64,000 bases of DNA from Microbacterium hominis (GTDB lineage Bacteria; Actinomycetota; Actinomycetes; Actinomycetales; Microbacteriaceae), in contig NZ_CP054038.1 in assembly GCF_013282805.1 (NCBI RefSeq), forward strand, positions 2,418,001 to 2,482,000, in the 5' to 3' direction. Under the pieces are notes generated by a model. That model did no database searches, was not told the origin of the DNA, and worked only from the letters and a program-made list of their open reading frames with translations. Every line of letters begins with the position of its first letter. The stretch's first letter is position 1. Positions 24,937-33,635 of the stretch are shown in pieces. Made by a program: the position numbers and the translations under genes.

Positions 24937-25376
24937 GAGACCACCGCGGCGGCGCTCGGCGCGGACGCGACCGGCTGCGGGCGGTGCGACACCAGCCACC
25001 ACAGGCCGAAGAAGGGCAGCACCAGCGGCACGAACAGGTAGCCCATGCCGAACCACGACCACACGCTCGGGTGGGCGAACAGGGCCGGTGCGAGCAGGCT
25101 CAGCGCGCCCACGACGAGAACGCCGACCAGCTCGAAGACGATGGCGACCCACGCGACGCGGTACCACCCGCGCGACCCGGCGAAGACGAGGGCGAGGGTG
25201 GCGAGGATGTACACGAGCGCCGACAGCGCCGACAGGGTGTAGGCCAGCGGCGCCTCGTCGAACCTCTCGACGATCTGGACGAAGGAGCGCCCGGTGGCGG
25301 CGAGCGCCATGATCGCGTAGACGATCACGAGGACGCGGCCGATGCCGGACATGCGGGGGCGGGTGGACGACGACAT
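24933..25376 (-). CDS. Four-helix membrane protein coupled to ribF
   Basis: The protein has 147 residues with four transmembrane helices (about 12-30, 45-66, 74-97 and 106-130) and a short Ala/Pro-rich tail. I know no functional family for it. Its stop overlaps the ribF start by four bases, so it is in the same operon. The ATG at 25376 lies nine bases after a TAAGAT box, giving at most a very short leader. Its position between truB and ribF suggests a lineage-specific addition to the operon; no role in flavin metabolism can be claimed. Confidence 0.75.
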   Translation of the reverse strand: MSSSTRPRMSGIGRVLVIVYAIMALAATGRSFVQIVERFDEAPLAYTLSALSALVYILATLALVFAGSRGWYRVAWVAIVFELVGVLVVGALSLLAPALFAHPSVWSWFGMGYLFVPLVLPFFGLWWLVSHRPQPVASAPSAAAVVS

Positions 25377-25425
25377 GACCCTACGATCTTAGGCCGGATG
25401 CCGTGCCCGCCCTCCCGCCCGGGCG

Positions 25426-25794
25426 TCAGGCCAGCTGCACGGTCCAGATCACGTACATGCGCCACACCATGATGGCCACCGACAGCGCGGCGATCCCCAT
25501 GATGACGGTGCTCCACCGACTGCGCTCGAGCAGTGCCCACAGCACCGCGGCGGGCGGCACGAGGGCCGCTGAGACCAGGTAGACCCAGAACTCGAGGAGG
25601 CTCCCGGTGGGCGGGTTGCCGGCGAGCGGAGCGATGATCGCGATCACGATCTGCGCGATGAGAAGCAGCTCGACCAGGGCCAGGGAGCCGACGGTCACAT
25701 CGCCCGGGCGGCGCCCGGCGAGCCCGGCGACGACGGCGATCAGCCCCGCCACGACGGCGACGGCCACCTGGACGATCGTGAACCACAGGATCAT
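25426..25794 (-). CDS. Small four-helix membrane protein after truB
   Basis: The protein has 122 residues, nearly all hydrophobic, with four predicted transmembrane helices and very short loops; the only notable soluble piece is AGRRPGDVTVG near residue 30. No family is recognised. The ATG overlaps the truB stop (ATGA, 25791-25794), so it is probably translated from the truB message. Together with the gene at 24933 it fills the usual truB-ribF gap. Confidence 0.7.
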   Translation of the reverse strand: MILWFTIVQVAVAVVAGLIAVVAGLAGRRPGDVTVGSLALVELLLIAQIVIAIIAPLAGNPPTGSLLEFWVYLVSAALVPPAAVLWALLERSRWSTVIMGIAALSVAIMVWRMYVIWTVQLA

Positions 25795-26708
25795 GCGGAT
25801 GCCTCCTCGGGCATGTTCATCGCGCTCTTCACATCGGCTCCCCGCTTCTCGACGACCCCGACGAGCACGCCCTCGGGATCGATGGCGGCGGCGGGGACGG
25901 AGGGGAGGCGCACGGCGGCGCCCTCGAGCCGCTTGCCGTGGCGGAGGTCGCGCGCCTCGTCGGCGGTGACGGCGAACCGCCCGAGCACGGCGACCGCCGC
26001 GGCGGCGGGGGTCAGGGGCGTCGCATCGCCGATCGCGTCGGCGTCGGCCGCGGCGTCGAGCCCGAACGGGCCGATCCGGGTGCGGCGCAGGGCGGTGAGG
26101 TGGCCGCCGACGCCGAGGGCGGCGCCGAGGTCGCGCGCGAGCGAACGGATGTAGGTGCCGCTGGAGCAGTCCACCACGACGTCGAGATCGATCACCGCGC
26201 CCGCGCGGCGCTCCGCGACGACGTCGAAGCGCGACACGGTCACCTCGCGCGCCTTCAGCTCGACCTCCTCGCCCGCGCGTGCCAGATCGTACGCGCGACG
26301 GCCGTCGACCTTGATCGCCGAATACGTGCTGGGCACCTGCGAGATCGCACCGGTGAGCCCTGCGATGCGGGCGTCGATCTGCGCGCGGGTGATGCCCGCG
26401 GCATCCACCGCCTCGACGATCTCGCCGTCGGCGTCATCGGTGTCGGTCGCCACGCCCAGGCGGATCGTCGCCTCGTACGTCTTGTCGAGCCCCACGATGA
26501 AGGTGAGCAGGCGCGTCGCACCCTCGACGCCGAGCACGAGCAGCCCCGTCGCCATCGGGTCGAGCGTGCCGGCGTGGCCGATCTTGCGGGTGCCGAGGGC
26601 GCGACGCGCGCGGGCGACCACGTCGTGCGACGTCATCCCGCCGGGCTTGTCGACCAGCACGACCCCCGGCGGCGGCTTCGGGCGGTCGGATCGGGCGTGC
26701 GCGGGCAT
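25791..26708 (-). CDS. truB: tRNA pseudouridine(55) synthase
   Basis: The 305-residue enzyme converts U55 of the T loop of tRNAs to pseudouridine. VVLVDKPGGMTSHDVV opens the catalytic domain, with the catalytic Asp in GHAGTLDPMATGLL; TYSAIKVDGRRAYDLAR and SSGTYIRSLARDLG follow, and the last 80 residues form the small C-terminal domain. I chose the ATG at 26708 because a TAGGCT box (complement of 26716-26721) lies seven bases upstream and the longer frame has no family similarity. A family B palindrome begins 74 bases beyond the promoter box. Confidence 0.94.
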   Translation of the reverse strand: MPAHARSDRPKPPPGVVLVDKPGGMTSHDVVARARRALGTRKIGHAGTLDPMATGLLVLGVEGATRLLTFIVGLDKTYEATIRLGVATDTDDADGEIVEAVDAAGITRAQIDARIAGLTGAISQVPSTYSAIKVDGRRAYDLARAGEEVELKAREVTVSRFDVVAERRAGAVIDLDVVVDCSSGTYIRSLARDLGAALGVGGHLTALRRTRIGPFGLDAAADADAIGDATPLTPAAAAVAVLGRFAVTADEARDLRHGKRLEGAAVRLPSVPAAAIDPEGVLVGVVEKRGADVKSAMNMPEEASA

Positions 26709-26794
26709 GACTTCCAGCCTACGTGGGGCCGCGGGCATCCCCGTGCCGCGGGTGCCCGTGCTGCGGGCGGGCGTCAGGTCGCCACCGGCGCTTC

Positions 26795-26860
26795 TTCGGA
26801 GATCTGCGATCGTTCGGACGGTTTCGGCTCGACGGGTCCGAACGAGCGCAGGTCTCCGAA
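26795..26860. repeat. Family B palindrome, left copy
   Basis: The left arm TTCGGAGATCTGCGATCGTT (26795-26819, ending CGGAC) pairs with 26836-26860, with two mismatches in 25, around the 16-base loop GGTTTCGGCTCGACGG. It ends 16 bases beyond the stop of the DUF559 gene. It is nearly identical to the copy at 27854-27919, and both are followed by TGGCGGGGCG. Confidence 0.92.
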
Positions 26861-26876
26861 TGGCGGGGCGCACGGT

Positions 26877-27707
26877 TCACGCCGCGCGGTGCAGGCCCTG
26901 CGCGACCGCCCGCATGATGAGGTCCTGGACTTCGGGCCATCGATCGACCACCTGACGGTATCCGACGCGGATGACGTGGTATCCGAGCAGCATGAGCGCC
27001 GCGTCGTGCGCGATGTCCGCCTCACGCTGGGCCCCGACGTGGTGCCCGCCGTCCACCTGGAGTACGAGGCGTTCCCCGATGAGGAAGTCGACGCGGTGTC
27101 CGTGGATCCAGGCCTGCGGCACGATCGACAGCCGCAGCCATCGAAGACGCGGCGGCACGAACGACTCCAGGCCCGACATGGACCACGGCTGTGCTTCGTC
27201 GAGCAGCGCCTGCGCGGCCGTCGGCAGAGGAAGGCGGCCCAGGATCGCCTTGTCGGCCCGGGCCGAGTTCAGGGCGGACTCCCACACCACCAGCGCCTCG
27301 TCGTGCGGGCGGCATTGCGCCACGAGAGCGAGCACATTCTCGATCGGGTCGACGAGCGCATCGGGATGCCTCGGGATCACTGGACGGCTCCAGTGCGCGT
27401 GAGCGGTCGCAACCCGCACGTGGGCGTGCGGCGCCGCCGCAACATGGATCTCGGGCTCATCGAGCACCCATAGCCCGAGTCGGCGCGCCTGGGTCACGCA
27501 GGTGAGCACAACGCCGGCGCGCGCGGCGGCGACGAGCTGTGGGTCGGCTCCCGAGCGGGCGATCCACCCGCGGCACGGGCGGTAGGCGAGGCCGGACTCG
27601 ACGAGCCGGGCCTGCGCATGTCGGGAGACCCCGTCGGAGAGCAGGGTCGACGTGCGCACCACGCCTCCCCGACGCGACAGCACTGCGAGAGGGTCGACAC
27701 GAGACAT
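26877..27707 (-). CDS. AbiEi-like/DUF559 nuclease-like protein (B)
   Basis: The protein has 276 residues. The N-terminal winged-helix-like part (VVRTSTLLSDGVSRHAQARL, then GLAYRPCRGWI) resembles the AbiEi antitoxin domain, and the C-terminal DUF559/Vsr-like domain has HRVDFLIG, VLQVDGGHHV, a following Asp, and LGYHVIRVGYRQV. It is paralogous to the protein at 10464; shared blocks include LTCVTQARRLGLWV, DPIENVLALVAQC and ALVVWESAL. It is enclosed by two direct copies of family B. I chose the ATG at 27707, with GAGGAT six bases upstream (either a -10 box or a ribosome site); 27731 is the alternative. There is no adjacent AbiEii toxin or methylase. Confidence 0.78.
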   Translation of the reverse strand: MSRVDPLAVLSRRGGVVRTSTLLSDGVSRHAQARLVESGLAYRPCRGWIARSGADPQLVAAARAGVVLTCVTQARRLGLWVLDEPEIHVAAAPHAHVRVATAHAHWSRPVIPRHPDALVDPIENVLALVAQCRPHDEALVVWESALNSARADKAILGRLPLPTAAQALLDEAQPWSMSGLESFVPPRLRWLRLSIVPQAWIHGHRVDFLIGERLVLQVDGGHHVGAQREADIAHDAALMLLGYHVIRVGYRQVVDRWPEVQDLIMRAVAQGLHRAA

Positions 27708-27798
27708 GCCCCGATCCTCGTGCGCCCGCATGGCTCGCAGACGCGGGGAGCGCCCGTGTGGATGGGGGTGACGCCGCGCACCTCTGTGGAGGACAAGC

Positions 27799-27828
27799 TG
27801 GATGCCGCAACGGTGCGCGCGGCATCCA
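27799..27828. repeat. GGATGCC/GGCATCC inverted repeat
   Basis: TGGATGCCGC (27799-27808) and GCGGCATCCA (27819-27828) form a perfect 10-bp stem with a ten-base loop. It lies between the start of DUF559 gene B and the right-hand family B palindrome. Confidence 0.7.
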
Positions 27829-27853
27829 TCTCGCCCCGGCCCGGCTGCATCTG

Positions 27854-27919
27854 TTCGGAGATCTGCCGTCGTTCGGACGGTTTCGGCTCGACGGGTCCGA
27901 ACGAGCGCAGGTCTCCGAA
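27854..27919. repeat. Family B palindrome, right copy
   Basis: Arms 27854-27878 and 27895-27919 flank the same 16-base loop as the left copy, and orientation is the same (direct repeat). The only differences from the left copy are in the GCGATCG/GCCGTCG stretch. It ends 32 bases before the -10 box of mutY. Confidence 0.92.
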
Positions 27920-27963
27920 TGGCGGGGCGGCTGCGCCGGCGGCGCGGGCCTTACGCTGGGGGG

Positions 27964-28830
27964 ATGCCCGAGCTCGCCGCCCCGCTGAACGCGTGGTTCC
28001 GGGAGAACGCGCGCGACCTCCCGTGGCGGCGGCCCGGGTTCGGGGCGTGGGGCGTGCTGGTGAGCGAGTTCATGCTGCAGCAGACGCCGGTGAACCGCGT
28101 CATCCCGCACCTCACCGCCTGGCTCGAGCGCTGGCCGACGCCCGCAGCGCTGGCGGCGGCGGCCCCCGCCGACGCGGTGCGGGAGTGGGCGAACCTCGGC
28201 TACCCCCGACGCGCACTGTGGCTGCACCGGGCGGCGACCGAGATCCGCGACCGTCACGACGGCATCGTGCCGCGGGACGTCGATGCGCTTCTGGCGCTCA
28301 CCGGCATCGGGGACTACACCGCACGGGCGGTGGCGGTGTTCGCGTAGGGCGACCGGCATCCGGTCGTGGACACCAACACGAGGCGCGTGATCGCGCGGGC
28401 CGTGGACGGGCGCGCGCAGCCGGGACCGCCCGCGCGCGGCGACCTGGCCGCCATGGCGGCGCTGCTGCCCGAGGCCGAAGCCGAAGCCGCGGTGTTCAAT
28501 GCGGCCGCGATGGAACTGGGCGCCACCGTCTGCACCGCCCGATCACCCCGTTGCGAGGCCTGCCCGCTCGCGAGCGCCTGCGCGTGGCGCGCGGCCGGTC
28601 ATCCCGATACCGGCGACACCCGGCGCCGCCAGGCGCGGTACGAGGGCAGCGACCGGCAGGCCCGCGGGGCGGTGCTGCGGGTGCTGCGGGATGCCGCGGC
28701 GCACGCGGTCGCGCTCGACGAGGTCGTCGCGGACTGGCCCGACGCGCGTCAGCGCGATCGGGCGATCGACTCCCTCATCGCCGACGGACTGGTCGAAGCC
28801 GTGGACGGGATGCTCCGGCTCCCCCGCTGA
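27964..28830 (+). pseudogene. mutY: A/G-specific adenine glycosylase, interrupted by one amber codon
   Basis: The full frame would encode 288 residues of MutY, which removes adenine opposite 8-oxoguanine. Present are SEFMLQQTP (catalytic Glu35), the helix-hairpin-helix LTGIGDYTA, Asp136 in VVDTNTRRV, and the iron-sulfur ligands Cys190, 197, 200 and 206. A TAG at 28345-28347 (codon 128), in AVFA-stop-GDRHPVVD, interrupts it where the family has Tyr; TAC to TAG is one change. The first piece keeps Glu35 but loses the catalytic Asp and the cluster, so it should be inactive. The rest is intact, which suggests a very recent mutation, strain-level variation or a sequencing error. TACGCT lies six bases before the ATG. 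Confidence 0.88.
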
Positions 28831-28837
28831 CAACCGA

Positions 28838-29290
28838 TCAGCGGTCGTCGACCTCGACCTCTTCGTCCTCGAACTCACGAGGCTTCACGTAGGGGTCGGC
28901 GTCGCCCGCGTAGGCGGCCTTGGCGGCGATCCCCGCGACGGCCGCATCGCGCTCCTGCGCTTCGCGCAGCAGGTCGGCGATGTGACCGGCGCTCTCGGGG
29001 AGGGCGTCGGGGATGAACTCGAGCGACGGTGTGAGCCGCACGCCGAGCTTGCGCCCGACTTCGCTGCGCAGCATCCCGGTGGCCGCCTTCAGCGCCTCGG
29101 CGCTGGAGGCGCGCTCCTCGTCGGTGCCGTACACGGTGTAGAACACCGACGCGTGCTGCAGGTCGCCCGTCACGCGCACATCGGTGATCGTCACGAAGCC
29201 GAGGCGCGGGTCGCGCAGCCCCTTCTCCAGACGCTCCGCGATGAGCACGCGGATGCGGTCCGCCATGCGCGCCTGTCGTTCCTGAGACAT
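28838..29290 (-). CDS. rbfA: 30S ribosome-binding factor A
   Basis: The 150-residue protein matures the 5' end region of 16S rRNA in the small subunit. The KH-like core runs from RMADRIRVLIAERL through DPRLGFVTITDVRVTGDLQH, then VFYTVYG. The acidic tail ends FEDEEVEVDDR, typical of actinobacterial RbfA. I chose the ATG at 29290 because AAGGAG lies five bases upstream; a GTG two codons earlier is too close to that site. It follows infB by about 60 bases in the same operon and is convergent with the broken mutY, with seven bases between the stops. Confidence 0.94.
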   Translation of the reverse strand: MSQERQARMADRIRVLIAERLEKGLRDPRLGFVTITDVRVTGDLQHASVFYTVYGTDEERASSAEALKAATGMLRSEVGRKLGVRLTPSLEFIPDALPESAGHIADLLREAQERDAAVAGIAAKAAYAGDADPYVKPREFEDEEVEVDDR

Positions 29291-29348
29291 GTTCACTCCT
29301 TACGGGGTGGTGAGGGGCGCCCGTGGACGCCCCCCACCAGCACCAGGG

Positions 29349-32153
29349 TCAGCCGCGCGGCTTCTCCACCATCTCGGTGGTCTCGATCTCGTCGCCGATC
29401 TGGATGTCGTTGTACTTGCCGAGGCCGATACCGCACTCGAAGTCCGTGCGGACCTCGGTGACGTCGTCCTTGAAGCGGCGCAGCGACTCGATGGCCAGGC
29501 CGTCGGCGATGACCACGCCGTCGCGGATGACGCGCGCCTTGGCGTTGCGCGTGATCGTGCCCGAGCGGACGATGACACCGGCGATGTTGCCGAACTTCGA
29601 GGAGCGGAACACCTCGCGGATCTCGGCGACACCCGACTGGACCTCTTCGAACTCCGGCTTGAGCAGGCCCTTGAGCGACTGCTCGACGTCGTCGATCGCG
29701 TTGTAGATGACCGAGTAGAACCGCACGTCCACGCCCTCGCGTGCGGCACGCTCGCGCGCCTTCGTGTCGGGGCGGACGTTGAAGCCGATGACGATCGCGT
29801 TGTCGATCGTCGCCAGGTTGATGTCCGACTCGGTGATCGCGCCGACACCGCGGTGGATGATCCGCAGCTGCACCGACTCGTCGACCTCGATCTTGAGCAG
29901 CGACTCCTCGAGCGCCTCGACGGCACCGGAGACGTCACCCTTGATGATGAGGTTGAGCGACTCGACCTTGCCCTCTTCGAGAGCGCGGGTGAAGTCCTCG
30001 AGCGAGATGCGCTTGCGGGCCTTGGCCAGCTGGGCGTTGCGCTCGGCGGCCTCGCGCTTCTCCGCGATCTGGCGGGCCGTGCGGTCCTCCTCTGTCACGA
30101 TGAAGGTGTCACCGGCGCGGGGCACGGAGTTCAGACCCTGCACCTGCACCGGACGCGACGGGTAGGCCTCGTCGACCGCGTCTCCGTTCTCGTCGATCAT
30201 GGCGCGCACGCGGCCGTAGGCCGTACCCGCCACGATCGCGTCGCCGACGCGGAGCGTTCCGGACTGGATGAGCACCGTGGCGACCGAACCGCGACCCTTG
30301 TCGAGCTTGGCCTCGATCGCGACACCGCGCGCCGCCTTGTTGGGGTTCGCGGTGAGGTCGAGACCGGCGTCGGCGGTGAGCAGGACGGCGTCGAGGAGCT
30401 CCTGGATGCCGGTGCCCTGACGAGCCGAGACGTCGACGAACATGACGTCGCCGCCGTACTCCTCGGCGACCAGGCCGTACTCGGTGAGCTGCTGGCGCAC
30501 CTTGGCGGGGTTGGCCTCGGGCTTGTCGACCTTGTTCACCGCGACCACGATCGGCACGTTCGCCGCCTGGGCGTGGTTCAGGGCCTCCACCGTCTGCGGC
30601 ATGATGCCGTCGTCGGCGGCGACCACGAGGATCGCGATGTCGGTGACCTGCGCACCGCGGGCACGCATGGCGGTGAACGCCTCGTGACCGGGGGTGTCGA
30701 TGAACGTGATGGCACGCTCGATGCTGTCGTGCTCGGTCCACACCTGGTAGGCACCGATGTGCTGCGTGATGCCGCCGGCCTCGCCCGCGACCACGTTGGT
30801 CTGACGGATGGCGTCGAGCAGTCGCGTCTTACCGTGGTCGACGTGACCCATGACGGTCACGACGGGAGGACGGATCTCGAGGTCTTCCTCGTTCTCCGCC
30901 TCCAGCTCGGCCTCGAGGTCGAGACCGAAGCCCTCGAGGAGCTCCTTGTCCTCGTCCTCGGGCGAGACCATCTGGATCTTGTAGCCGAGCTCGGCGCCGA
31001 GGACCTCGAAGGTGGCCTCGTCGAGCGACTCGGTCGCGGTGGCCATCTCGCCCAGGTTGAACAGGATGGTCACGAGCGTGCCGGGCTGCACGGTGTAGCC
31101 GCGCAGCGCCTCGAGCTTGTCGGCGAAGTCCGCGATCGACGCGCCGCGGCGCAGTCGGATGATCTCGCCGTTGCCCTTCTGGACGTTGACGCCGCCGACG
31201 ACCGGCGCCGACCGCATCTCGAATTCCTGCCGCTTCGCGCGACGCGACTTACGCTGCTTGGACTTGCCGCCGCCCTTGCCGAAGGCACCCGCGGTGCCAC
31301 CGCCGGGGCCACGGCCGCGACCGCCGCCGCCACCCGGACGACCGGCGAAGCCGCCGCCCGCACCGGGCGCGCCACCGGGGCGCTGGAACCCGCCGCCGCC
31401 AGCACCGCCGGGACGACCGGGGCCGCCGGGACGCTGCTGGAACGGCGCGCCGGGACGACCGCCGCCACCGGGACGACCGCCGCCACCCGGACGCGGGGCG
31501 CCGGGGCGGGGTGCGCCGGGGCGCGGCGCCTGCGGGCGCGGGATGTTGCCGGGGGTCGGGCGCTGGCCCATTCCCTGAGCGGACGCGAACGGGTTGTTGC
31601 CCGGACGCGGTCCCGAAGGACGCTGGCCCATGCCCTGCGAAGAGGCGAAGGGGTTGTTGCCGGGGCGCGGGGCGCCACCCGGACGCGGAGGCTGCGGGGT
31701 CGGGCCCGCGGGGCCGGGCTTGGGGCCGGCGGCGGACTTCGCGGCCGGAGCGGCCTCTGCCGGGGCAGGGGCAGCCGGCGCCTCGGGGGCGGGTGCCTCA
31801 GGCGCAGCCGAGGCAGCCGGCGCCGGCGCGGGGGCCGGGGCGGCGGGCTTGGCCGGGCCGGGCTTCACGCCGGGCTTGGCGGCCTGCGCCGGGGTCGCGG
31901 CAGGTGCCGCGGGGCGCGCCGGGCCGGGGCGGCCGGCGGGACGCGCCGGTGCCGGCTTGCCGGCGGACGCGTCGGCCGGCTTGCTCGCGCTTTCCGCCGC
32001 GAGGGCGGCGCGGAGCTTGCGAGCCACGGGGGGCTCGATCGTCGACGAGGGGCTCTTGACGAACTCGCCGAGTTCCTTCAGCTTGGCCAGAGCGACCTTG
32101 CTGTCGACACCGAGTTCGGAAGCGATCTCGTGCACGCGTGGTTTGGCAGCCAC
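29349..32153 (-). CDS. infB: Translation initiation factor IF-2
   Basis: The 934-residue GTPase brings initiator tRNA to the 30S subunit. The N-terminal IF2N helix-turn segment ([20 protein letters not shown]) is followed by about 250 residues of Ala/Pro-rich and then Gly/Arg/Pro-rich repeats ([15 protein letters not shown] type). The G domain begins near residue 430 with [12 protein letters not shown], then DTPGHEAF and NKVDKPEAN, followed by domains II-IV. The start is GTG at 32153 with AGGAG five bases upstream. It lies after ylxR and before rbfA, the usual order. Confidence 0.96.
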   Translation of the reverse strand: MAAKPRVHEIASELGVDSKVALAKLKELGEFVKSPSSTIEPPVARKLRAALAAESASKPADASAGKPAPARPAGRPGPARPAAPAATPAQAAKPGVKPGPAKPAAPAPAPAPAASAAPEAPAPEAPAAPAPAEAAPAAKSAAGPKPGPAGPTPQPPRPGGAPRPGNNPFASSQGMGQRPSGPRPGNNPFASAQGMGQRPTPGNIPRPQAPRPGAPRPGAPRPGGGGRPGGGGRPGAPFQQRPGGPGRPGGAGGGGFQRPGGAPGAGGGFAGRPGGGGGRGRGPGGGTAGAFGKGGGKSKQRKSRRAKRQEFEMRSAPVVGGVNVQKGNGEIIRLRRGASIADFADKLEALRGYTVQPGTLVTILFNLGEMATATESLDEATFEVLGAELGYKIQMVSPEDEDKELLEGFGLDLEAELEAENEEDLEIRPPVVTVMGHVDHGKTRLLDAIRQTNVVAGEAGGITQHIGAYQVWTEHDSIERAITFIDTPGHEAFTAMRARGAQVTDIAILVVAADDGIMPQTVEALNHAQAANVPIVVAVNKVDKPEANPAKVRQQLTEYGLVAEEYGGDVMFVDVSARQGTGIQELLDAVLLTADAGLDLTANPNKAARGVAIEAKLDKGRGSVATVLIQSGTLRVGDAIVAGTAYGRVRAMIDENGDAVDEAYPSRPVQVQGLNSVPRAGDTFIVTEEDRTARQIAEKREAAERNAQLAKARKRISLEDFTRALEEGKVESLNLIIKGDVSGAVEALEESLLKIEVDESVQLRIIHRGVGAITESDINLATIDNAIVIGFNVRPDTKARERAAREGVDVRFYSVIYNAIDDVEQSLKGLLKPEFEEVQSGVAEIREVFRSSKFGNIAGVIVRSGTITRNAKARVIRDGVVIADGLAIESLRRFKDDVTEVRTDFECGIGLGKYNDIQIGDEIETTEMVEKPRG

Positions 32154-32245
32154 AAATTCTCCTGTCTGGGTCCACCCCAGGCAGGGCAGACCATTAGTCG
32201 CGGACGGGTCTCATCTCGAGCCGTTCACTTTGTTTCCATAGCCGT

Positions 32246-32497
32246 TCAGCCTTTTCGCTGGATGTGCTGTTCGATGGTCTGCGTGTCAAGCGGGCCTGAC
32301 ACACGCAATGCCCGCACGAAAGCGCGGCGCCGCACCGCGGCATCCACGCATTCATGCGTCTCGTGCACCCACGCACCTCGTCCGGGCATCGAAGCACGCT
32401 CGTCGAGGACGAGGACCGAATCGATGGAGACCACCCTCAAGAGGGCGGACCGGGAAGCACGCGCGCGGCATCCGACGCACGTTCGTACCGGGTCCAT
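32246..32497 (-). CDS. ylxR: YlxR-family nucleic-acid-binding protein
   Basis: The 83-residue basic protein has the family signature RTCVGCRARASRSALLRV at the N-terminus. YlxR (DUF448) proteins bind RNA or nucleoid and have been linked to expression of rnpB and other genes; their exact role is unsettled. It sits in its invariant position between nusA and infB. The ATG at 32497 has GGAGG six bases upstream. The gap of about 90 bases to infB contains no gene. Confidence 0.9.
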   Translation of the reverse strand: MDPVRTCVGCRARASRSALLRVVSIDSVLVLDERASMPGRGAWVHETHECVDAAVRRRAFVRALRVSGPLDTQTIEQHIQRKG

Positions 32498-32534
32498 GTT
32501 ACACCTCCGCTCCGGGCGGCCGGGCCACCTTCGC

Positions 32535-33521
32535 TCAGGACTCGAGGATGCTGTCGGGCTGGATGTCGATCTTGGCCCCGGTCAGCTTGGCGGCCAGACG
32601 CGCGTTCTGGCCCTCCTTGCCGATCGCCAGCGACAGCTGGTAATCGGGCACGAGCGCGCGCACCGCCTTGCTGCCGACGTCCAGCACGAAGCTGGAGGTG
32701 ACCTTGGCGGGCGAGAGGGCGTTGGCGACGAACTTCGCCAATTCCGGGTCGTAGTCGACGATGTCGATCTTCTCGCCGCTGAGCTCCTCGGTCACCGCGC
32801 GCACGCGCCGGCCGAGCTCGCCGATGCAGGCGCCCTTGGCGTTGATGGTGGGATCGTTGGCCTTCACGGCGATCTTCGTGCGGTGGCCGGCCTCGCGGGC
32901 GAGCGAGACGATCTCGACCAGACCGCCGGCGATCTCGGGCACCTCGAGCGCGAACAGCTTGCGGACGAGGCCCGGGTGCGTGCGGGACACGGTGATCGAG
33001 GGGCCCTTGGCGCCCTTGGCGACGGAGGTCACATAGACGCGCAGCCGAGAGCCGTGCGTGTACTCCTCGCCCGGCACCTGCTCCTCGGGCGGGAGGATCG
33101 CCTCGACCGAGCCGAGGTCGACGTGCACCATGCGGGGATTCGGCCCCTGCTGCACGACGCCGGCGACGATGTCGCCCTCCTTGCCGCGGAACTCGCCGAG
33201 CACGGCGTCGTCGGCGATGTCGCGCAGACGCTGGCTGATGACCTGCTTGGCGGCGTACGCCGCGATGCGGCCGAAGTCGTCGGGGGTGGACTCCTCCTCG
33301 CCGATGACGGCGCCCTCCTCATCGAGGAGGGGCACGAAGATCGCGACGTGGCCGGTCTTCGGGTCGATCGCGGCGCGGGCGCCCTCGGGAAGCTCACCGG
33401 TGGGGGAACTGTGCTTGGCGTAGGCGATGAGGATCGCCTGCTCGATGATGCGCACGAGCTCGCCGAGAGGGATCTCCTTCTCGCGCTCGATCGTCTTGAG
33501 AAGTCCGAGATCGATGTCCAC
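32535..33521 (-). CDS. nusA: Transcription termination/antitermination factor NusA
   Basis: The 328-residue protein binds RNA polymerase and nascent RNA. It has an N-terminal polymerase-binding domain ([20 protein letters not shown]), an S1 domain near 125-200 ([20 protein letters not shown]), and two KH domains ([36 protein letters not shown]). It lacks the C-terminal acidic repeats of E. coli NusA, as usual in actinobacteria. GTG at 33521 with GGAGGA upstream. rimP, which normally precedes nusA, is not here; an oppositely evolved lipase gene on the same strand lies about 115 bases upstream. Confidence 0.95.
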   Translation of the reverse strand: MDIDLGLLKTIEREKEIPLGELVRIIEQAILIAYAKHSSPTGELPEGARAAIDPKTGHVAIFVPLLDEEGAVIGEEESTPDDFGRIAAYAAKQVISQRLRDIADDAVLGEFRGKEGDIVAGVVQQGPNPRMVHVDLGSVEAILPPEEQVPGEEYTHGSRLRVYVTSVAKGAKGPSITVSRTHPGLVRKLFALEVPEIAGGLVEIVSLAREAGHRTKIAVKANDPTINAKGACIGELGRRVRAVTEELSGEKIDIVDYDPELAKFVANALSPAKVTSSFVLDVGSKAVRALVPDYQLSLAIGKEGQNARLAAKLTGAKIDIQPDSILES

Positions 33522-33635
33522 GCTTTTCCTCCGTATTCAGCTCTCACCGGCCCGCTGTGGCGGACCGGAACCCTACAACGTTACCGGATGCCGACGCCGC
33601 CGATCCTGGGAGGAGCCCGTCATCGCGGCATCCCC

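Noticed and set aside
27964..28347. A complete short protein of 127 residues ending at 28347
   Set aside because: The frame continues after the TAG with the rest of MutY, including the catalytic Asp and the iron-sulfur ligands, so it is an interrupted gene.
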